Assembly: GCF_017377575.1 (NCBI RefSeq)
Contig: NZ_JAFREM010000026.1
Span: forward strand, 1 to 34,598
From: Candidatus Enterococcus moelleringii
GTDB taxonomy: Bacteria; Bacillota; Bacilli; Lactobacillales; Enterococcaceae
Length of the DNA: 34,598 nucleotides
Direction: 5' to 3'
Position numbers and translations under genes: made by a program. Shown in pieces: positions 24,215-32,321 of the stretch. The notes beneath the pieces were generated by a model that ran no database searches, was not told where the DNA came from, and worked only from the letters and a program-made list of their open reading frames with translations. How positions within the stretch are numbered: position 1 is the stretch's first letter; each line of letters opens with the position of its first letter.

Positions 24215-25960
24215 TTATTTCTGCAAAATTGCCAGAAAAGCTTCTCCGTACTTGTCTAATTTATTTTGTCCGACACCTTTGATTTGCAGCATTTCCAAGG
24301 TGGTTTGCGGTTGTTTTTCCGCAAATTCCTGCAAGGTTTTATCTGAGAAAATAATATAAGGCGGCAGATTTTGCTCCTGAGCCAGCTGCGTCCGCAGGCT
24401 TCGTAGTTCTTCAAACAACTCATCGTCCACTTGCAAAGTTTTCACAGCATTTTGCTTACGGGTCACTTTTTCTTTGCCTAACAAGACATTGATACCGGCA
24501 GGCGAAATCGTCAACAGCGGAAATTGTCCTTCAGTTAAAGTGAAATATCCTTCAGCTGTTAAGTAGTCGATTAGCTGAGTCACTTCTTTTTGGCTCCAAT
24601 CCCGCATCAAGCCGTAAGTCGACAAACGGTCAAACTGCCATTGAGTGATTTTTTGGTCCTTTGAACCAGTCAAAACCTTAGCCACTAAGCCTTTACCAAA
24701 ACGTTCCCCCATCCGTTTCACACAAGACAGCACTTTTTGAGCCTCAGTGGTAACATCAATTACTTCCCGGGAATCCATACAGTTGCTGCAGCGACCGCAA
24801 TCGTGGCTGTCTTCACCAAAATAGCGTAAAATGTAGCGCTGCAGGCACATTTGGGTGTGGGCATATTGATCCATTTCCCGCAGCTTGTTGTACTCATTTT
24901 TCTTGTAGTCTTCATTACCCTCGGATTGGTCAACAAAATACTTCTGCACCTGCAAATCCTTCGGCGCATAAAACAAAATTGCTTCACTAGGCAGACCATC
25001 CCGCCCAGCACGACCAGCTTCTTGATAGTAGGATTCTAAGTTTCCCGGAATTTGGGCGTGAATGACAAAGCGCACATTACTTTTGTTAATTCCCATTCCA
25101 AAGGCATTCGTCGCTACCATCACCCGAACGCGATCAAAGAGAAAGTCTTCCTGATTTTTTGAACGGTCCTGTTCACTCATGCCGCCATGATACGCAGCAA
25201 CTGCGATCCCCTGATCCTTCAATAAATGATGCAGACGCTCTACCTCTTTTCGGGTACTGGCATAAATAATCCCAGCTTGGCCCTTGTTCAGCTTCAAGTA
25301 TTCCAGCAAATAGTTTTCCTTGGCATCCTTGACCACCTGGAAGGTTAAGTTTTCCCGGGCAAAGCCGGTATTGATTTGATTATTGGTAGGAATTTGCAGC
25401 AGGCGTAAAATATCATCAGCGACATGTACTGTTGCGGTTGCTGTCAAAGCGATGATCGTTGGCTTTTGCTGCAGCTCTTCAATGGTATCAGCCAATTTTA
25501 AGTAGCTGGGACGGAAATCATGGCCCCATTGGGAAATACAGTGAGCCTCGTCCACTGCCAATAATTCAATTGGAACATATTGCAGCAGCTGCCGAAAAGA
25601 AGCAGACTCCAACCGTTCCGGTGCCACGTACAACAGTTTGATCTTGCCATCTACGGCTAAGCGAATCCGCTGCTGAATCTCCGGATTCGAGAGGGAACTA
25701 TTGATAAAGGCCGCCGGAATCCCCATTTCGTTTAAACTATCCACCTGATCCTTCATTAAAGAAATCAAGGGTGAGATGACCAAGGTTAAGCCATCTAAAA
25801 CCAGCGCCGGCAATTGGTAACAAACCGATTTTCCGCCGCCAGTCGGCATAATCCCTAACACATTTTCGTGATTCAAAATTTTCTCTATAATTTCTGCCTG
25901 ACCGGTTCGAAAACTGTCATAGCCGAATTTTTCCTTCAGTAGTGCTTTTACTCTATTCAT
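24215..25960 (-). CDS. recQ: ATP-dependent DNA helicase RecQ
   Basis: RecQ is a 3'-5' helicase for recombination and fork repair. It has 581 residues. Walker A is TGGGKS (40-45) and the DEAH box is at 137-140, followed by the RecQ aromatic loop SQWGHDFRPS. Helicase motif VI is YYQEAGRAGRDG. A four-cysteine zinc site (CLQRY, CGRCSNC near 370-395), a winged helix and a C-terminal HRDC domain (about 515-581) are present. GTGAGG lies about eight bases upstream of the ATG. A TATAAT at 25987-25992 (minus) may be its -10 box. It is monocistronic. Confidence 0.96.
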   Translation of the reverse strand: MNRVKALLKEKFGYDSFRTGQAEIIEKILNHENVLGIMPTGGGKSVCYQLPALVLDGLTLVISPLISLMKDQVDSLNEMGIPAAFINSSLSNPEIQQRIRLAVDGKIKLLYVAPERLESASFRQLLQYVPIELLAVDEAHCISQWGHDFRPSYLKLADTIEELQQKPTIIALTATATVHVADDILRLLQIPTNNQINTGFARENLTFQVVKDAKENYLLEYLKLNKGQAGIIYASTRKEVERLHHLLKDQGIAVAAYHGGMSEQDRSKNQEDFLFDRVRVMVATNAFGMGINKSNVRFVIHAQIPGNLESYYQEAGRAGRDGLPSEAILFYAPKDLQVQKYFVDQSEGNEDYKKNEYNKLREMDQYAHTQMCLQRYILRYFGEDSHDCGRCSNCMDSREVIDVTTEAQKVLSCVKRMGERFGKGLVAKVLTGSKDQKITQWQFDRLSTYGLMRDWSQKEVTQLIDYLTAEGYFTLTEGQFPLLTISPAGINVLLGKEKVTRKQNAVKTLQVDDELFEELRSLRTQLAQEQNLPPYIIFSDKTLQEFAEKQPQTTLEMLQIKGVGQNKLDKYGEAFLAILQK

Positions 25961-26016
25961 CTTGATTCCTCACATTCCTACGCCTTATTATACGCGATGA
26001 ATAGTCCTTTTTGTTT

Positions 26017-26052
26017 AAAAAAATAGACTCACCCTAAAGGATTGAGTCTATT
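26017..26052 (-). terminator. pepC terminator
   Basis: A perfect 10-base stem (AATAGACTCA 26022-26031 with 26043-26052) is followed by T and A-rich sequence ending in seven T on the minus strand. Confidence 0.85.
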
Positions 26053-26065
26053 ACAAATAGCCGCT

Positions 26066-27394
26066 TTAAGCAAGGGCACCCATGGGATCCCAAGGGGCCA
26101 AGACAACCGGCTCAGCTTCAAAAGCTTCCAATTGTTCTTTTGTTAAATATTCCTTACGAACTACGATCTGGTAAGTGTACTCATCCATCCAGGCATCACT
26201 CATCACGAAGAAGCCTTTTTCGCCAACTTTTTCGCCCCAGCTGTTTTCGACCTTCCATTTCGTACTCTTGCCGTCGACCACATCCACACCAGTTAGTACC
26301 ATGGCATGAGTCATCAAGCTGTCACCATGATCCAAACGTTCGGCTTTCGTCATGGAAAAATCAGCTTCAAACAAATCAACTATGTCAAAGGCATTCAAGG
26401 CCATAATTCCGGAATCCCTGGTGGATGATTGCCCCACATCACAGCCAAACCAGACAGATTCGCCGTCTTCCAGCTGTTTAACCGCCAGCTGCTTGAAGGT
26501 TTCCATATCCAGATTCAAATATTTTACTGGCGTTCCACCCACCACATTTCCCAGCATCGAAACTGTATAGCTGCGATTGTATGGCTTGTCGGCAGTTGGT
26601 GCATTGATGATGCTGACGTATTCGTCTAGATCCACACCAATGTATTTATCATAGAAGCTTTGCGGAGTTAACCCTTGATCCAGATGATAGTTCTTTTCTT
26701 CATCACGATATTCAAAATCGAAGACTTCCGGTGGTGTTCCTAAAGCTGTTGCCAACAAGGTGTAAACCTCCTGCAGCATAGCCGAACGTTTCACCACAAT
26801 TTCTTTTTCAGCCGCTTTGTCAGCCACTAGCTTCCGTAAGACAACCGCGTGCTTACGCAGCAGTTTATTCAGATATTTATTCAAATCTCTTGAGTTGGAG
26901 CTGTTGCTGCTTTCCGGCATAACGACTTTAGGCACCACTCCGTATTTTTTAAATAAGGAAACAATCATGTCCCATTGCCCGCCATCCTGCTGAGGTGTTT
27001 GCAGTAAGAAGGCTACTTCGCGACTCGATGCTTCCTGATCAGCCGTCGCTAAAATATTTTCGTAAAAGTAATTCGCTTTTTCATACTTATCCCAGAAAAA
27101 GGTATAGTTTTGCGAAAGCTCAAATTCCTTCAATTGAAACTGCTGCAGCATTTTGTGGCGGAAAGTATTCAATGCAGCAAACATCCAGCAGCGGCCGGAT
27201 TGCTTTTGATTGGATACTTTGCCCGTTGCTAAATCAATCGAGAATACCGGTGTATTTTCCACATGGGCAGCGACATTTTCCGCTGAAGCACTAATGCCGT
27301 TTTTGACAACCCCTCGCTGCAAGGCCACCTGTTTATTATTTGCTAAAAAAGCGTCACGATACTGTTTGGTTTGTTCTTTCGTTATTTCAGTCAT
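26066..27394 (-). CDS. pepC: Aminopeptidase C (bleomycin hydrolase family)
   Basis: This cytoplasmic cysteine peptidase of family C1B removes N-terminal residues from peptides and forms homohexamers. It has 442 residues. The catalytic Cys69 is in QSGRCWMF, His363 in MTHAMVLTG and Asn384 in ENSWGE, all intact. The C-terminus (PWDPMGALA) is typical, because the tail reaches into the active site. The ribosome site is GAAGGGGG about eight bases upstream of the ATG. The gene has its own promoter and terminator. In Lactobacillales it serves amino acid supply from oligopeptides. Confidence 0.97.
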   Translation of the reverse strand: MTEITKEQTKQYRDAFLANNKQVALQRGVVKNGISASAENVAAHVENTPVFSIDLATGKVSNQKQSGRCWMFAALNTFRHKMLQQFQLKEFELSQNYTFFWDKYEKANYFYENILATADQEASSREVAFLLQTPQQDGGQWDMIVSLFKKYGVVPKVVMPESSNSSNSRDLNKYLNKLLRKHAVVLRKLVADKAAEKEIVVKRSAMLQEVYTLLATALGTPPEVFDFEYRDEEKNYHLDQGLTPQSFYDKYIGVDLDEYVSIINAPTADKPYNRSYTVSMLGNVVGGTPVKYLNLDMETFKQLAVKQLEDGESVWFGCDVGQSSTRDSGIMALNAFDIVDLFEADFSMTKAERLDHGDSLMTHAMVLTGVDVVDGKSTKWKVENSWGEKVGEKGFFVMSDAWMDEYTYQIVVRKEYLTKEQLEAFEAEPVVLAPWDPMGALA

Positions 27395-27417
27395 AAAAAA
27401 AGCCCCCTTCCGCGTCT

Positions 27418-27446
27418 ATTTTACGCTTCGAGGACTTCATTGACAA
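27418..27446 (-). promoter_or_regulatory. pepC promoter
   Basis: The minus strand has -35 TTGTCA (27441-27446), a 17-base spacer and -10 TAAAAT (27418-27423). It sits directly after the stop codon of the acyltransferase gene. Confidence 0.65.
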
Positions 27447-28427
27447 TCAATTTAAAACCGGCCGCAAAATTCTGCGCTTGCCACGCTCCAGCAATTGGCA
27501 AAAATGTTCATTGGATAAGGCAGCAGTTAGCAGAATGCTGAAAGCAAAGAGCAGTACCACACCCCAGTTACCCATTTCCATATCGTCTACTCCTAAGGCT
27601 CGCAATCCTTTGACTAAAAAGCCGTGAAGAAGGTAGACTGTTAACGTATTTTTTCCCCATTTTGAGAAAAAGTACTGTCCTTTAGGTACCAGCATGAAAA
27701 AGGCTGTGATACCTGCCAGACCTAAGACGAAGAAAATCATACGTTGCGGGCCGCCTAAAAGAGGATGATTCAAATAATCCTCGTAAGGCTTCGAGCCGAA
27801 GACCCAATATTTATTGATCCATTCATTGGCATTAATCAAAACAAAGATCCCAGCAAATACACCAATCGCCCATAATTTCTTCGGCGCCGCTTTTATCTTA
27901 GCCATCCAGCTAGCCGGTAATGCATATCCCACCATGAAATACGGGAAGAACGTCAGCGTCCGTTGAACCGCCAAAAAGCGTCCGAAGAAAGGAATATAGC
28001 CTACAACCAGCGCTACGATAATACTACCGATTAAGACTTGTTTTGTGGAAAAGCGTTGGCACAAATACAGCATGCAGTTCCAGCAAAACAGACTTAAAAG
28101 GAACCACAACGACCATTGGGGTGTCGTGATACTGAAACTAAATGATTCCTGCAGTCCTATCAAAGTATAGTAGGCTGAATAGATCAGCTGAAAAAAGATA
28201 TAAGGCAGCAGTAATTTTTTTACCAGCTTTTTCAAAGGTTTCGGTTTGCCCTTCGCAAAATAACCCGAGATCAAAATGAAAGCCGGCATGTGAAAAGTAA
28301 AAATGAAATAGTACAGATCACTGTATATCCCCTTAGCTTCAATAAATGGTTGAAAGAGATGCCCAAAAACCACTAATATCATTAAGAATAATTTCGCATT
28401 GTCAAAATAGGCGTCGCGCTTTGCCAT
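27447..28427 (-). CDS. Integral membrane acyltransferase (acyltransferase 3 family)
   Basis: This 326-residue protein has about ten hydrophobic segments and an N-terminus typical of the family (RDAYFDNAKLFLMILVVFGH, with the conserved His at the end of the first membrane segment). FTFHMPAFILISGYF is the second hallmark. Such proteins transfer acetyl or other acyl groups from the cytoplasm to cell-wall or surface sugars. The basic C-terminus (KRRILRP) is cytoplasmic. AAGGAGGAGG lies about nine bases upstream of the ATG. It is a single gene, and no glycan genes nearby hint at the acceptor. Confidence 0.88.
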   Translation of the reverse strand: MAKRDAYFDNAKLFLMILVVFGHLFQPFIEAKGIYSDLYYFIFTFHMPAFILISGYFAKGKPKPLKKLVKKLLLPYIFFQLIYSAYYTLIGLQESFSFSITTPQWSLWFLLSLFCWNCMLYLCQRFSTKQVLIGSIIVALVVGYIPFFGRFLAVQRTLTFFPYFMVGYALPASWMAKIKAAPKKLWAIGVFAGIFVLINANEWINKYWVFGSKPYEDYLNHPLLGGPQRMIFFVLGLAGITAFFMLVPKGQYFFSKWGKNTLTVYLLHGFLVKGLRALGVDDMEMGNWGVVLLFAFSILLTAALSNEHFCQLLERGKRRILRPVLN

Positions 28428-28448
28428 CTATCTCGCCTCCTCCTTATC

Positions 28449-28477
28449 AGTATAAGAGGTTTTTCCGTTAAATCAAA
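28449..28477 (-). promoter_or_regulatory. Acyltransferase promoter
   Basis: The minus strand has -35 TTTGAT (28472-28477), a 17-base spacer and -10 TATACT (28449-28454). The leader would be only about 15 bases. Confidence 0.5.
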
Positions 28478-28519
28478 GAAATATAGCAAACAATCTACAA
28501 ATCTTCTTATTTTAGTCAT

Positions 28520-28551
28520 AAAAAAAAGAGACAATCTTTAAGAATTGTCTC
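28520..28551 (-). terminator. Terminator after tRNA-Asn (left copy)
   Basis: A perfect 8-base stem (GAGACAAT 28528-28535 with 28544-28551) is followed by eight T on the minus strand. Confidence 0.9.
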
Positions 28552-28557
28552 ACGAAA

Positions 28558-28631
28558 CTCCGGCAGTAGGACTCGAACCTACGACATCATGATTAACAGT
28601 CATGCGCTACTACCAACTGAGCTATGCCGGA
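28558..28631 (-). tRNA. tRNA-Asn (GTT), left copy
   Basis: The 74-base cloverleaf has acceptor arms TCCGGCA/TGCCGGA, the D-loop AGCTCAGTTGGTAGTAG and anticodon loop CTGTTAA with GTT. The T-arm reads GTAGGTTCGAGTCCTAC. CCA is not encoded. It is identical to the copy at 34497-34570. Confidence 0.97.
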
Positions 28632-28647
28632 AAAAGAATACTTTTTT

Positions 28648-28676
28648 ATGATACCAATTTTTATTTTAGATGGCAA
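28648..28676 (-). promoter_or_regulatory. Promoter of the left tRNA-Asn
   Basis: The minus strand has -35 TTGCCA (28671-28676), a 17-base spacer and -10 TATCAT (28648-28653). This copy is thus transcribed alone. Confidence 0.6.
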
Positions 28677-28768
28677 TAGATTTTACTCAAATTTCTTACC
28701 ATTTATTTGTCAGGAGCGATGCCTTATATTATGAGATAAAATATCCTGATGCTTTTAACCTTGAGTTC

Positions 28769-28800
28769 ACTGTTTGAGACGATTCGCTGACTCAAACGGT
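28769..28800. repeat. Inverted repeat upstream of the GNAT gene
   Basis: ACTGTTTGAG (28769-28778) and CTCAAACGGT (28791-28800) form a ten-base stem with one G-T pair around 12 bases. There is no T run. It may be an operator or a decayed terminator. Confidence 0.35.
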
Positions 28801-28884
28801 TAGGAAAATTTCCAGCACAACTAGTTCTTAAATTACCGGCATGGTAGGATAATAGTAACTAGAAAATAGTTGGAGGTTTTGCCC

Positions 28885-29424
28885 ATGTTAGACAAATCTG
28901 TTCCCTATATTCCTTTTATTATGATTCGCAAGCCCAATGCTGCGCCTTTGCCGGAGTATCATCTGCCGAAGGGTTACCACTTCGTCTTTTATCAGCCGGG
29001 AGATGAGCACGCCTGGGGAGAAATAGAGACCAGTGTCGGCGAATTTGAAACAACTACTGACGCTTTGAATTATTTTCAGCGCTCTTTCGCTCCTTTTCCG
29101 GAGGAACTGCCGCAGCGGATGCTTTTTGTAGAAAATACTGAGGGCAAAAAAGTAGCAACCTTCACCGCCTGGCGTAATGATGACAGCCGTCAGCCACGAC
29201 TCCACTGGCTTGCTGTTCTTCCTTCACAGCAAGGTCAAGGCCTAGCTAAAGCTCTAGTCATTCGGGTGACCCAGCTTCTGACAGAGCTGCATCCTAACGA
29301 AGAATTGTATCTGACGACTCAGACCTGGAGCCATCCAGCGGTTAAATTGTACCAAAAGCTGGGTTATGAGATTTTAGCAGACGAGAACTATTCACAAATT
29401 GTTGAGATATTAGAAAATACGTAA
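28885..29424 (+). CDS. GNAT-family N-acetyltransferase
   Basis: This 179-residue protein carries the acetyl-CoA-binding loop LPSQQGQGLAKALV (Q-x-x-G-x-G/A type) in the second half, followed by QTWSHPAVKLYQKLGYE, the common C-terminal GNAT strand-helix unit. I choose the ATG at 28885, with TTGGAGG eight bases upstream; the earlier TTG is within that site. The substrate is unknown. A weak promoter (TTCTTA, 17 bases, GATAAT) may lie about 35 bases upstream. Confidence 0.87.
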   Translation: MLDKSVPYIPFIMIRKPNAAPLPEYHLPKGYHFVFYQPGDEHAWGEIETSVGEFETTTDALNYFQRSFAPFPEELPQRMLFVENTEGKKVATFTAWRNDDSRQPRLHWLAVLPSQQGQGLAKALVIRVTQLLTELHPNEELYLTTQTWSHPAVKLYQKLGYEILADENYSQIVEILENT

Positions 29425-29488
29425 AAAAATCCGAGCTGAATCGGCCGACTCCTTAACATATCGGAGTATGGCTGATGACAGCTCGGAT
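29423..29488 (-). terminator. Terminator of the decayed VOC gene
   Basis: A perfect 10-base stem (ATCCGAGCTG 29429-29438 with 29479-29488) encloses a second stem (ACTCC/GGAGT). On the minus strand it ends in seven T. It follows the stop of the remnant at 29492, and may also stop the GNAT transcript. Confidence 0.7.
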
Positions 29489-29491
29489 AAC

Positions 29492-29737
29492 TTATTTCTG
29501 ATATACTCCATTGATCGCCGAAAGAATCCACGCAACTCCATACTGGTCTTTTACGCAACCACTGAGTCCTTGAGTATCTGGTGGTGGATTAACGGCTAAC
29601 TCTACTTCACCACCTGCCGCCCGCGTGGCAAAAACAACTTCCGGGCCGGATGTGGCGAAAGAATCAGATTGTGTTCATTTTTGAAGAGTATCCTTTGGTT
29701 CTGACAATAGTCCATCTCTGCTTTCTTCAACAATGAC
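29492..29737 (-). pseudogene. Remnant of a VOC/PhnB-like protein gene
   Basis: The last 60 codons read SFATSGPEVVFATRAAGGEV and on through DQYGVAWILSAI to a TAA. This fits the C-terminal half of PhnB-like VOC proteins, which carry a GG-x-V-E-x-x-x-N-P strand and a D-x-x-G-V-x-W motif. An in-frame TGA (29675-29677) interrupts it, and beyond about 29737 no family sequence or proper start is seen. A terminator still follows it. The overlapping 68-codon frame at 29602-29808 is not a likely gene. Confidence 0.55.
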
Positions 29738-29801
29738 CTCCCTACTTTTCTTCCATTAAATCCAAGCAATTTTTTGTTTATTAGAGAATCGAAAAAAAAT
29801 A

Positions 29802-29830
29802 TTGACAACCCATGGGATATTCGGTATTCT
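29802..29830 (+). promoter_or_regulatory. tRNA-Thr promoter
   Basis: It has a perfect -35 TTGACA (29802-29807), a 17-base spacer and -10 TATTCT (29825-29830), 20 bases before the tRNA. Confidence 0.8.
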
Positions 29831-29850
29831 ATATCTTGTGTTCAACAGAT

Positions 29851-29923
29851 GCCGCCTTAGCTCAGCTGGTAGAGCGCAGCCATGGTAAGGCTGAGGTCGT
29901 CGGTTCAAGCCCGACAGGTGGCT
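29851..29923 (+). tRNA. tRNA-Thr (GGT)
   Basis: The 73-base cloverleaf has acceptor arms GCCGCCT/AGGTGGC (one G-T pair), anticodon stem CAGCC/GGCTG with loop ATGGTAA (anticodon GGT), and T-arm GTCGGTTCAAGCCCGAC. CCA is not encoded. Position 32 is A, which is less usual. Confidence 0.95.
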
Positions 29924-29940
29924 TAATAGAAATAATACAG

Positions 29941-29968
29941 AACTTTTCCTAGTGAAAAGTTTTTTTTG
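29941..29968 (+). terminator. tRNA-Thr terminator
   Basis: A perfect 8-base stem (AACTTTTC 29941-29948 with 29954-29961) is followed by T through 29967. Confidence 0.85.
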
Positions 29969-30098
29969 CGTCTATTTTCGAATGCTGACCCTGCACAGCT
30001 TAAAATTTTGCCCAGTAAAATTTCCGCGTTTTATCAACTATTCTTACAAATAAACACCTGAATCACCTCGACTGTCTAAATTGAATTTCTCCCAATAC

Positions 30099-30308
30099 TC
30101 AGAGGACTCCATCCATTAACCCAGCTGGAAACTTTTTTACCCGATTAGACTGTCCGTAGCCTAAAATCATTTACAGTCCTGAATAAGTCGATAAAGTCTC
30201 TTGAAACAATTAAGCTGACGACGTACGACCATGAAGCAGTAATACCGGATCACCTTTGCCCTGCACATGATAATAAATTTGATATCCATTGTAAGTAAAT
30301 CAGCTCAT
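30099..30308 (-). pseudogene. Decayed alpha/beta hydrolase gene
   Basis: From an ATG at 30308 with AAGGAGG about nine bases upstream, one frame reads FTYNGYQIYYHVQGKGDPVL, then LLLHGRTSSA, LFQETLSTYSGL and GYGQSNRVKKFP. That is the N-terminus of an alpha/beta hydrolase: strand, HG oxyanion loop, then the GxGxS-like turn. The frame is broken by TGA at codon 3 and two TAA codons, then stops at 30099. The rest of the gene, including the nucleophile elbow, is not recognisable between 29970 and 30099. The ribosome site has survived although the frame has not. Confidence 0.75.
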
Positions 30309-30891
30309 TGGCACTCCTCCTTGTCTATTCATAATTGCTCATTCAAATAGCAATACTCATCATTTCCAACCCAAACTATCCTTAAATTGTTATCCACGTT
30401 CCCTTTATCCACACCTCCTAAAACAAATATAAAACGCTTTCTTTGGTCAATTATACCACTGACTTTTCATATTTTTTTACGATTGCAAAAATAGCGGTTT
30501 AATCCGGCTAGCTTTCAAAATATTCTCTGGAAAATATCAGTAAAATACCGCCACTTAAGCTTTTCTTATAGATTTATAGCCGTGTTTTTCTTGCATTTTC
30601 CTTTAGATACCTTTACAAAACGATGTCAATATGTCAGAAATATGAATATAAAACGAACGTATATTCCCGCTAAAAACAGTCACTATCTTTATCCTCAAGC
30701 ATTATGAAACGCTTTCTGATAAATGTTAAAGATTTCAAAAAAACCATAACAAACGTTATTTTGTTACAAGTTTACATCGCCTTGTAACCTCTTGTCATAG
30801 CCGCTTTACCTATGAAATACAAAAGGATGTTAAAGTATGCATCGTAGTCGAAAGCAATCAACGACAATAACTTTTTGGAGGAATTTACCAA
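30309..30891. other. Long upstream region of the LysM gene
   Basis: I see no intact gene here. A TATAAT on the minus strand (30450-30455) without a good -35 may have served the decayed hydrolase. An 11-base word AAACGCTTTCT occurs twice in the same orientation (30432-30442 and 30707-30717). A perfect inverted repeat GTTACAAG/CTTGTAAC lies at 30763-30788, about 105 bases before the LysM start. No clear promoter for the LysM gene can be named. Confidence 0.4.
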
Positions 30892-31491
30892 ATGAAATTC
30901 GGAAAAGCATTATTACTTAGTACAATTATGGCAGCAGGCGCTGCATTAGCAATCGGAACAAGTGACGCACACGCTGCAGAAACATACACTGTTGAATCAG
31001 GTGACACCTTATCAACAATCTCAGCAAAATTTGTTGGCGACAACAGCCTAGTTAACTCAATTGCAACCAACAACAACATTTCAAACCTAGATTTAATCTA
31101 CGCAGGACAAGTATTGAACATCGATACTGCAGCACAAAATGCGGCAGCTCCTGTTCAAGAACAAGCAGCACCAGTTGAACAAACACAACCAGCTGCAGCA
31201 CCCGTTCAAGAAACAGCACCAGTCCAAGAACAGCAAGCAGCTCCTGCTCCGGCACCACAAGCGCCAGCAGCGACTTCTTCAGCCAAAGAATGGATTGCCC
31301 AAAAAGAATCTAGCGGCTCTTACAACGCAACCAACGGACGTTACATTGGACGTTACCAATTAGATTCATCATACTTAAATGGTGACTACTCACCAGCTAA
31401 TCAAGAACGTGTAGCAGACCAATACGTAACCCAACGTTACGGCTCATGGGAAGGCGCACAAGCATTCTGGATGGCTAACGGCTGGTATTAA
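30892..31491 (+). CDS. Secreted LysM protein with transglycosylase-like C-terminus
   Basis: This 199-residue exported cell-wall protein has a signal peptide (about 1-28, cut after AHA). A LysM peptidoglycan-binding domain (about 31-77, YTVESGDTLSTIS to AGQVLNI) is followed by a Pro/Ala/Gln-rich linker in which APVQE recurs. The C-terminal domain (131-199, WIAQKESSGSY with E139, YIGRYQL, ending FWMANGWY) resembles Apf/SceD-type lytic transglycosylases of Lactobacillales. TTGGAGG lies nine bases upstream of the ATG. A long non-coding upstream region suggests tight control. Muralytic activity is inferred from family only. Confidence 0.92.
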   Translation: MKFGKALLLSTIMAAGAALAIGTSDAHAAETYTVESGDTLSTISAKFVGDNSLVNSIATNNNISNLDLIYAGQVLNIDTAAQNAAAPVQEQAAPVEQTQPAAAPVQETAPVQEQQAAPAPAPQAPAATSSAKEWIAQKESSGSYNATNGRYIGRYQLDSSYLNGDYSPANQERVADQYVTQRYGSWEGAQAFWMANGWY

Positions 31492-31504
31492 AAAATAGCT
31501 AAGC

Positions 31505-31538
31505 AAAAGAGTCGAAGAAAATTCTTCGACTCTTTTTT
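31505..31538. terminator. Bidirectional terminator between the LysM and HAD genes
   Basis: A perfect 15-base stem (31505-31519 with 31522-31536) has a two-base loop and T after it on the plus strand. The HAD stop codon overlaps the T run. Confidence 0.9.
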
Positions 31539-32184
31539 ATAGTAATTCTCTCACTGCTGCTGGAATGTCTCCAGCGTTCTCCACTATTCGATCAGCACCA
31601 GCAGACTGCAGCTCCTCAAGGTCTCCAAAGCCGTACAGCACGCCGATACTGGCAATTCCATTTTCCTTAGCACCCTTAATATCAAACTCACGATCACCCA
31701 CCATCACAACCTGCGACAAGTCATCCGTTAAATGAGTCAATGCATCTTTTATAATAGTAGCTTTCCCTTCACGTCTTCCATCCATATCAGCCCCGAATAC
31801 GCCTGTAAAATAATCAGCAAACCCCAAATTACCGATAATCTGCTCCGCATAAGGCGCAGGTTTAGAAGTCGCCAGGCCCAACGTATAGTCTTTCGATAGA
31901 TCAGCCAACGTCTCAGCAATCCCAGGATATACTTCCAGTTCATGAATGCCCTGCTCCGCATAATAATCACGATAGATCAACGTTGCCTTTTGCGCCGCCT
32001 CCTTGTCCATGCCGTACAAATTCCCCAGCGACAAACTCAACGGCGGACCGATAAAACTACGTAAAACATCATCAGCCGGAATCTCGAGCCCCAATTCCTT
32101 CAACATATAAGTAATGGAAGCCATAATTCCTTTACTAGAATCCGTCAACGTACCATCTAAATCAAATAAAACAACCTGTTTCAT
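31537..32184 (-). CDS. HAD-family phosphatase (phosphoglycolate-phosphatase-like)
   Basis: The 215 residues carry motif I FDLDGTLTDSS, motif II LATSKP, a basic motif III region and motif IV MVGDREFDIKGA, with a helical cap between I and II. This pattern fits the Gph/5'-nucleotidase-like group. AAGGAGG lies about seven bases upstream of the ATG. It diverges from the dioxygenase gene. The substrate is unknown. Confidence 0.9.
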   Translation of the reverse strand: MKQVVLFDLDGTLTDSSKGIMASITYMLKELGLEIPADDVLRSFIGPPLSLSLGNLYGMDKEAAQKATLIYRDYYAEQGIHELEVYPGIAETLADLSKDYTLGLATSKPAPYAEQIIGNLGFADYFTGVFGADMDGRREGKATIIKDALTHLTDDLSQVVMVGDREFDIKGAKENGIASIGVLYGFGDLEELQSAGADRIVENAGDIPAAVRELL

Positions 32185-32208
32185 CCAATTCCTCCTTTTT
32201 TTTCTTTA

Positions 32209-32237
32209 ATCCTAGCTTTCTTTTTCTCAATTGGCAA
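32209..32237 (-). promoter_or_regulatory. Candidate HAD gene promoter
   Basis: The minus strand has -35 TTGCCA (32232-32237), a 17-base spacer and -10 TAGGAT (32209-32214). Confidence 0.45.
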
Positions 32238-32252
32238 TAGCAAGCTAAATAT

Positions 32253-32281
32253 TTGCTTTAATCGAAAATACTCTTTAAACT
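32253..32281 (+). promoter_or_regulatory. Promoter of the dioxygenase-flavin reductase pair
   Basis: It has -35 TTGCTT (32253-32258), a 17-base spacer and -10 TAAACT (32276-32281). Confidence 0.6.
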
Positions 32282-32294
32282 TACTTTTAGTAAG
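32280..32294. promoter_or_regulatory. Operator-like perfect palindrome
   Basis: CTTACT-TTT-AGTAAG is a perfect 15-base palindrome that overlaps the end of the -10 box and the expected transcript start. Homologous genes in Bacillus are repressed by MarR/DUF24-type quinone sensors. Whether one acts here is inference, and no regulator gene is adjacent. Confidence 0.5.
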
Positions 32295-32321
32295 ATAGTT
32301 AAACTCAAGGAGGAATTATTT

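Noticed and set aside
29602-29808. 68-codon minus-strand frame
   Set aside because: The VOC-like sequence lies in another frame of the same DNA; this one shows no family features.
30432-30717. CcpA cre sites at the two AAACGCTTTCT words
   Set aside because: Each has at least three mismatches to the cre consensus, including key positions.
30745-30800. WalR boxes upstream of the LysM gene
   Set aside because: TGT-type half sites occur but not with the required five-base spacing.
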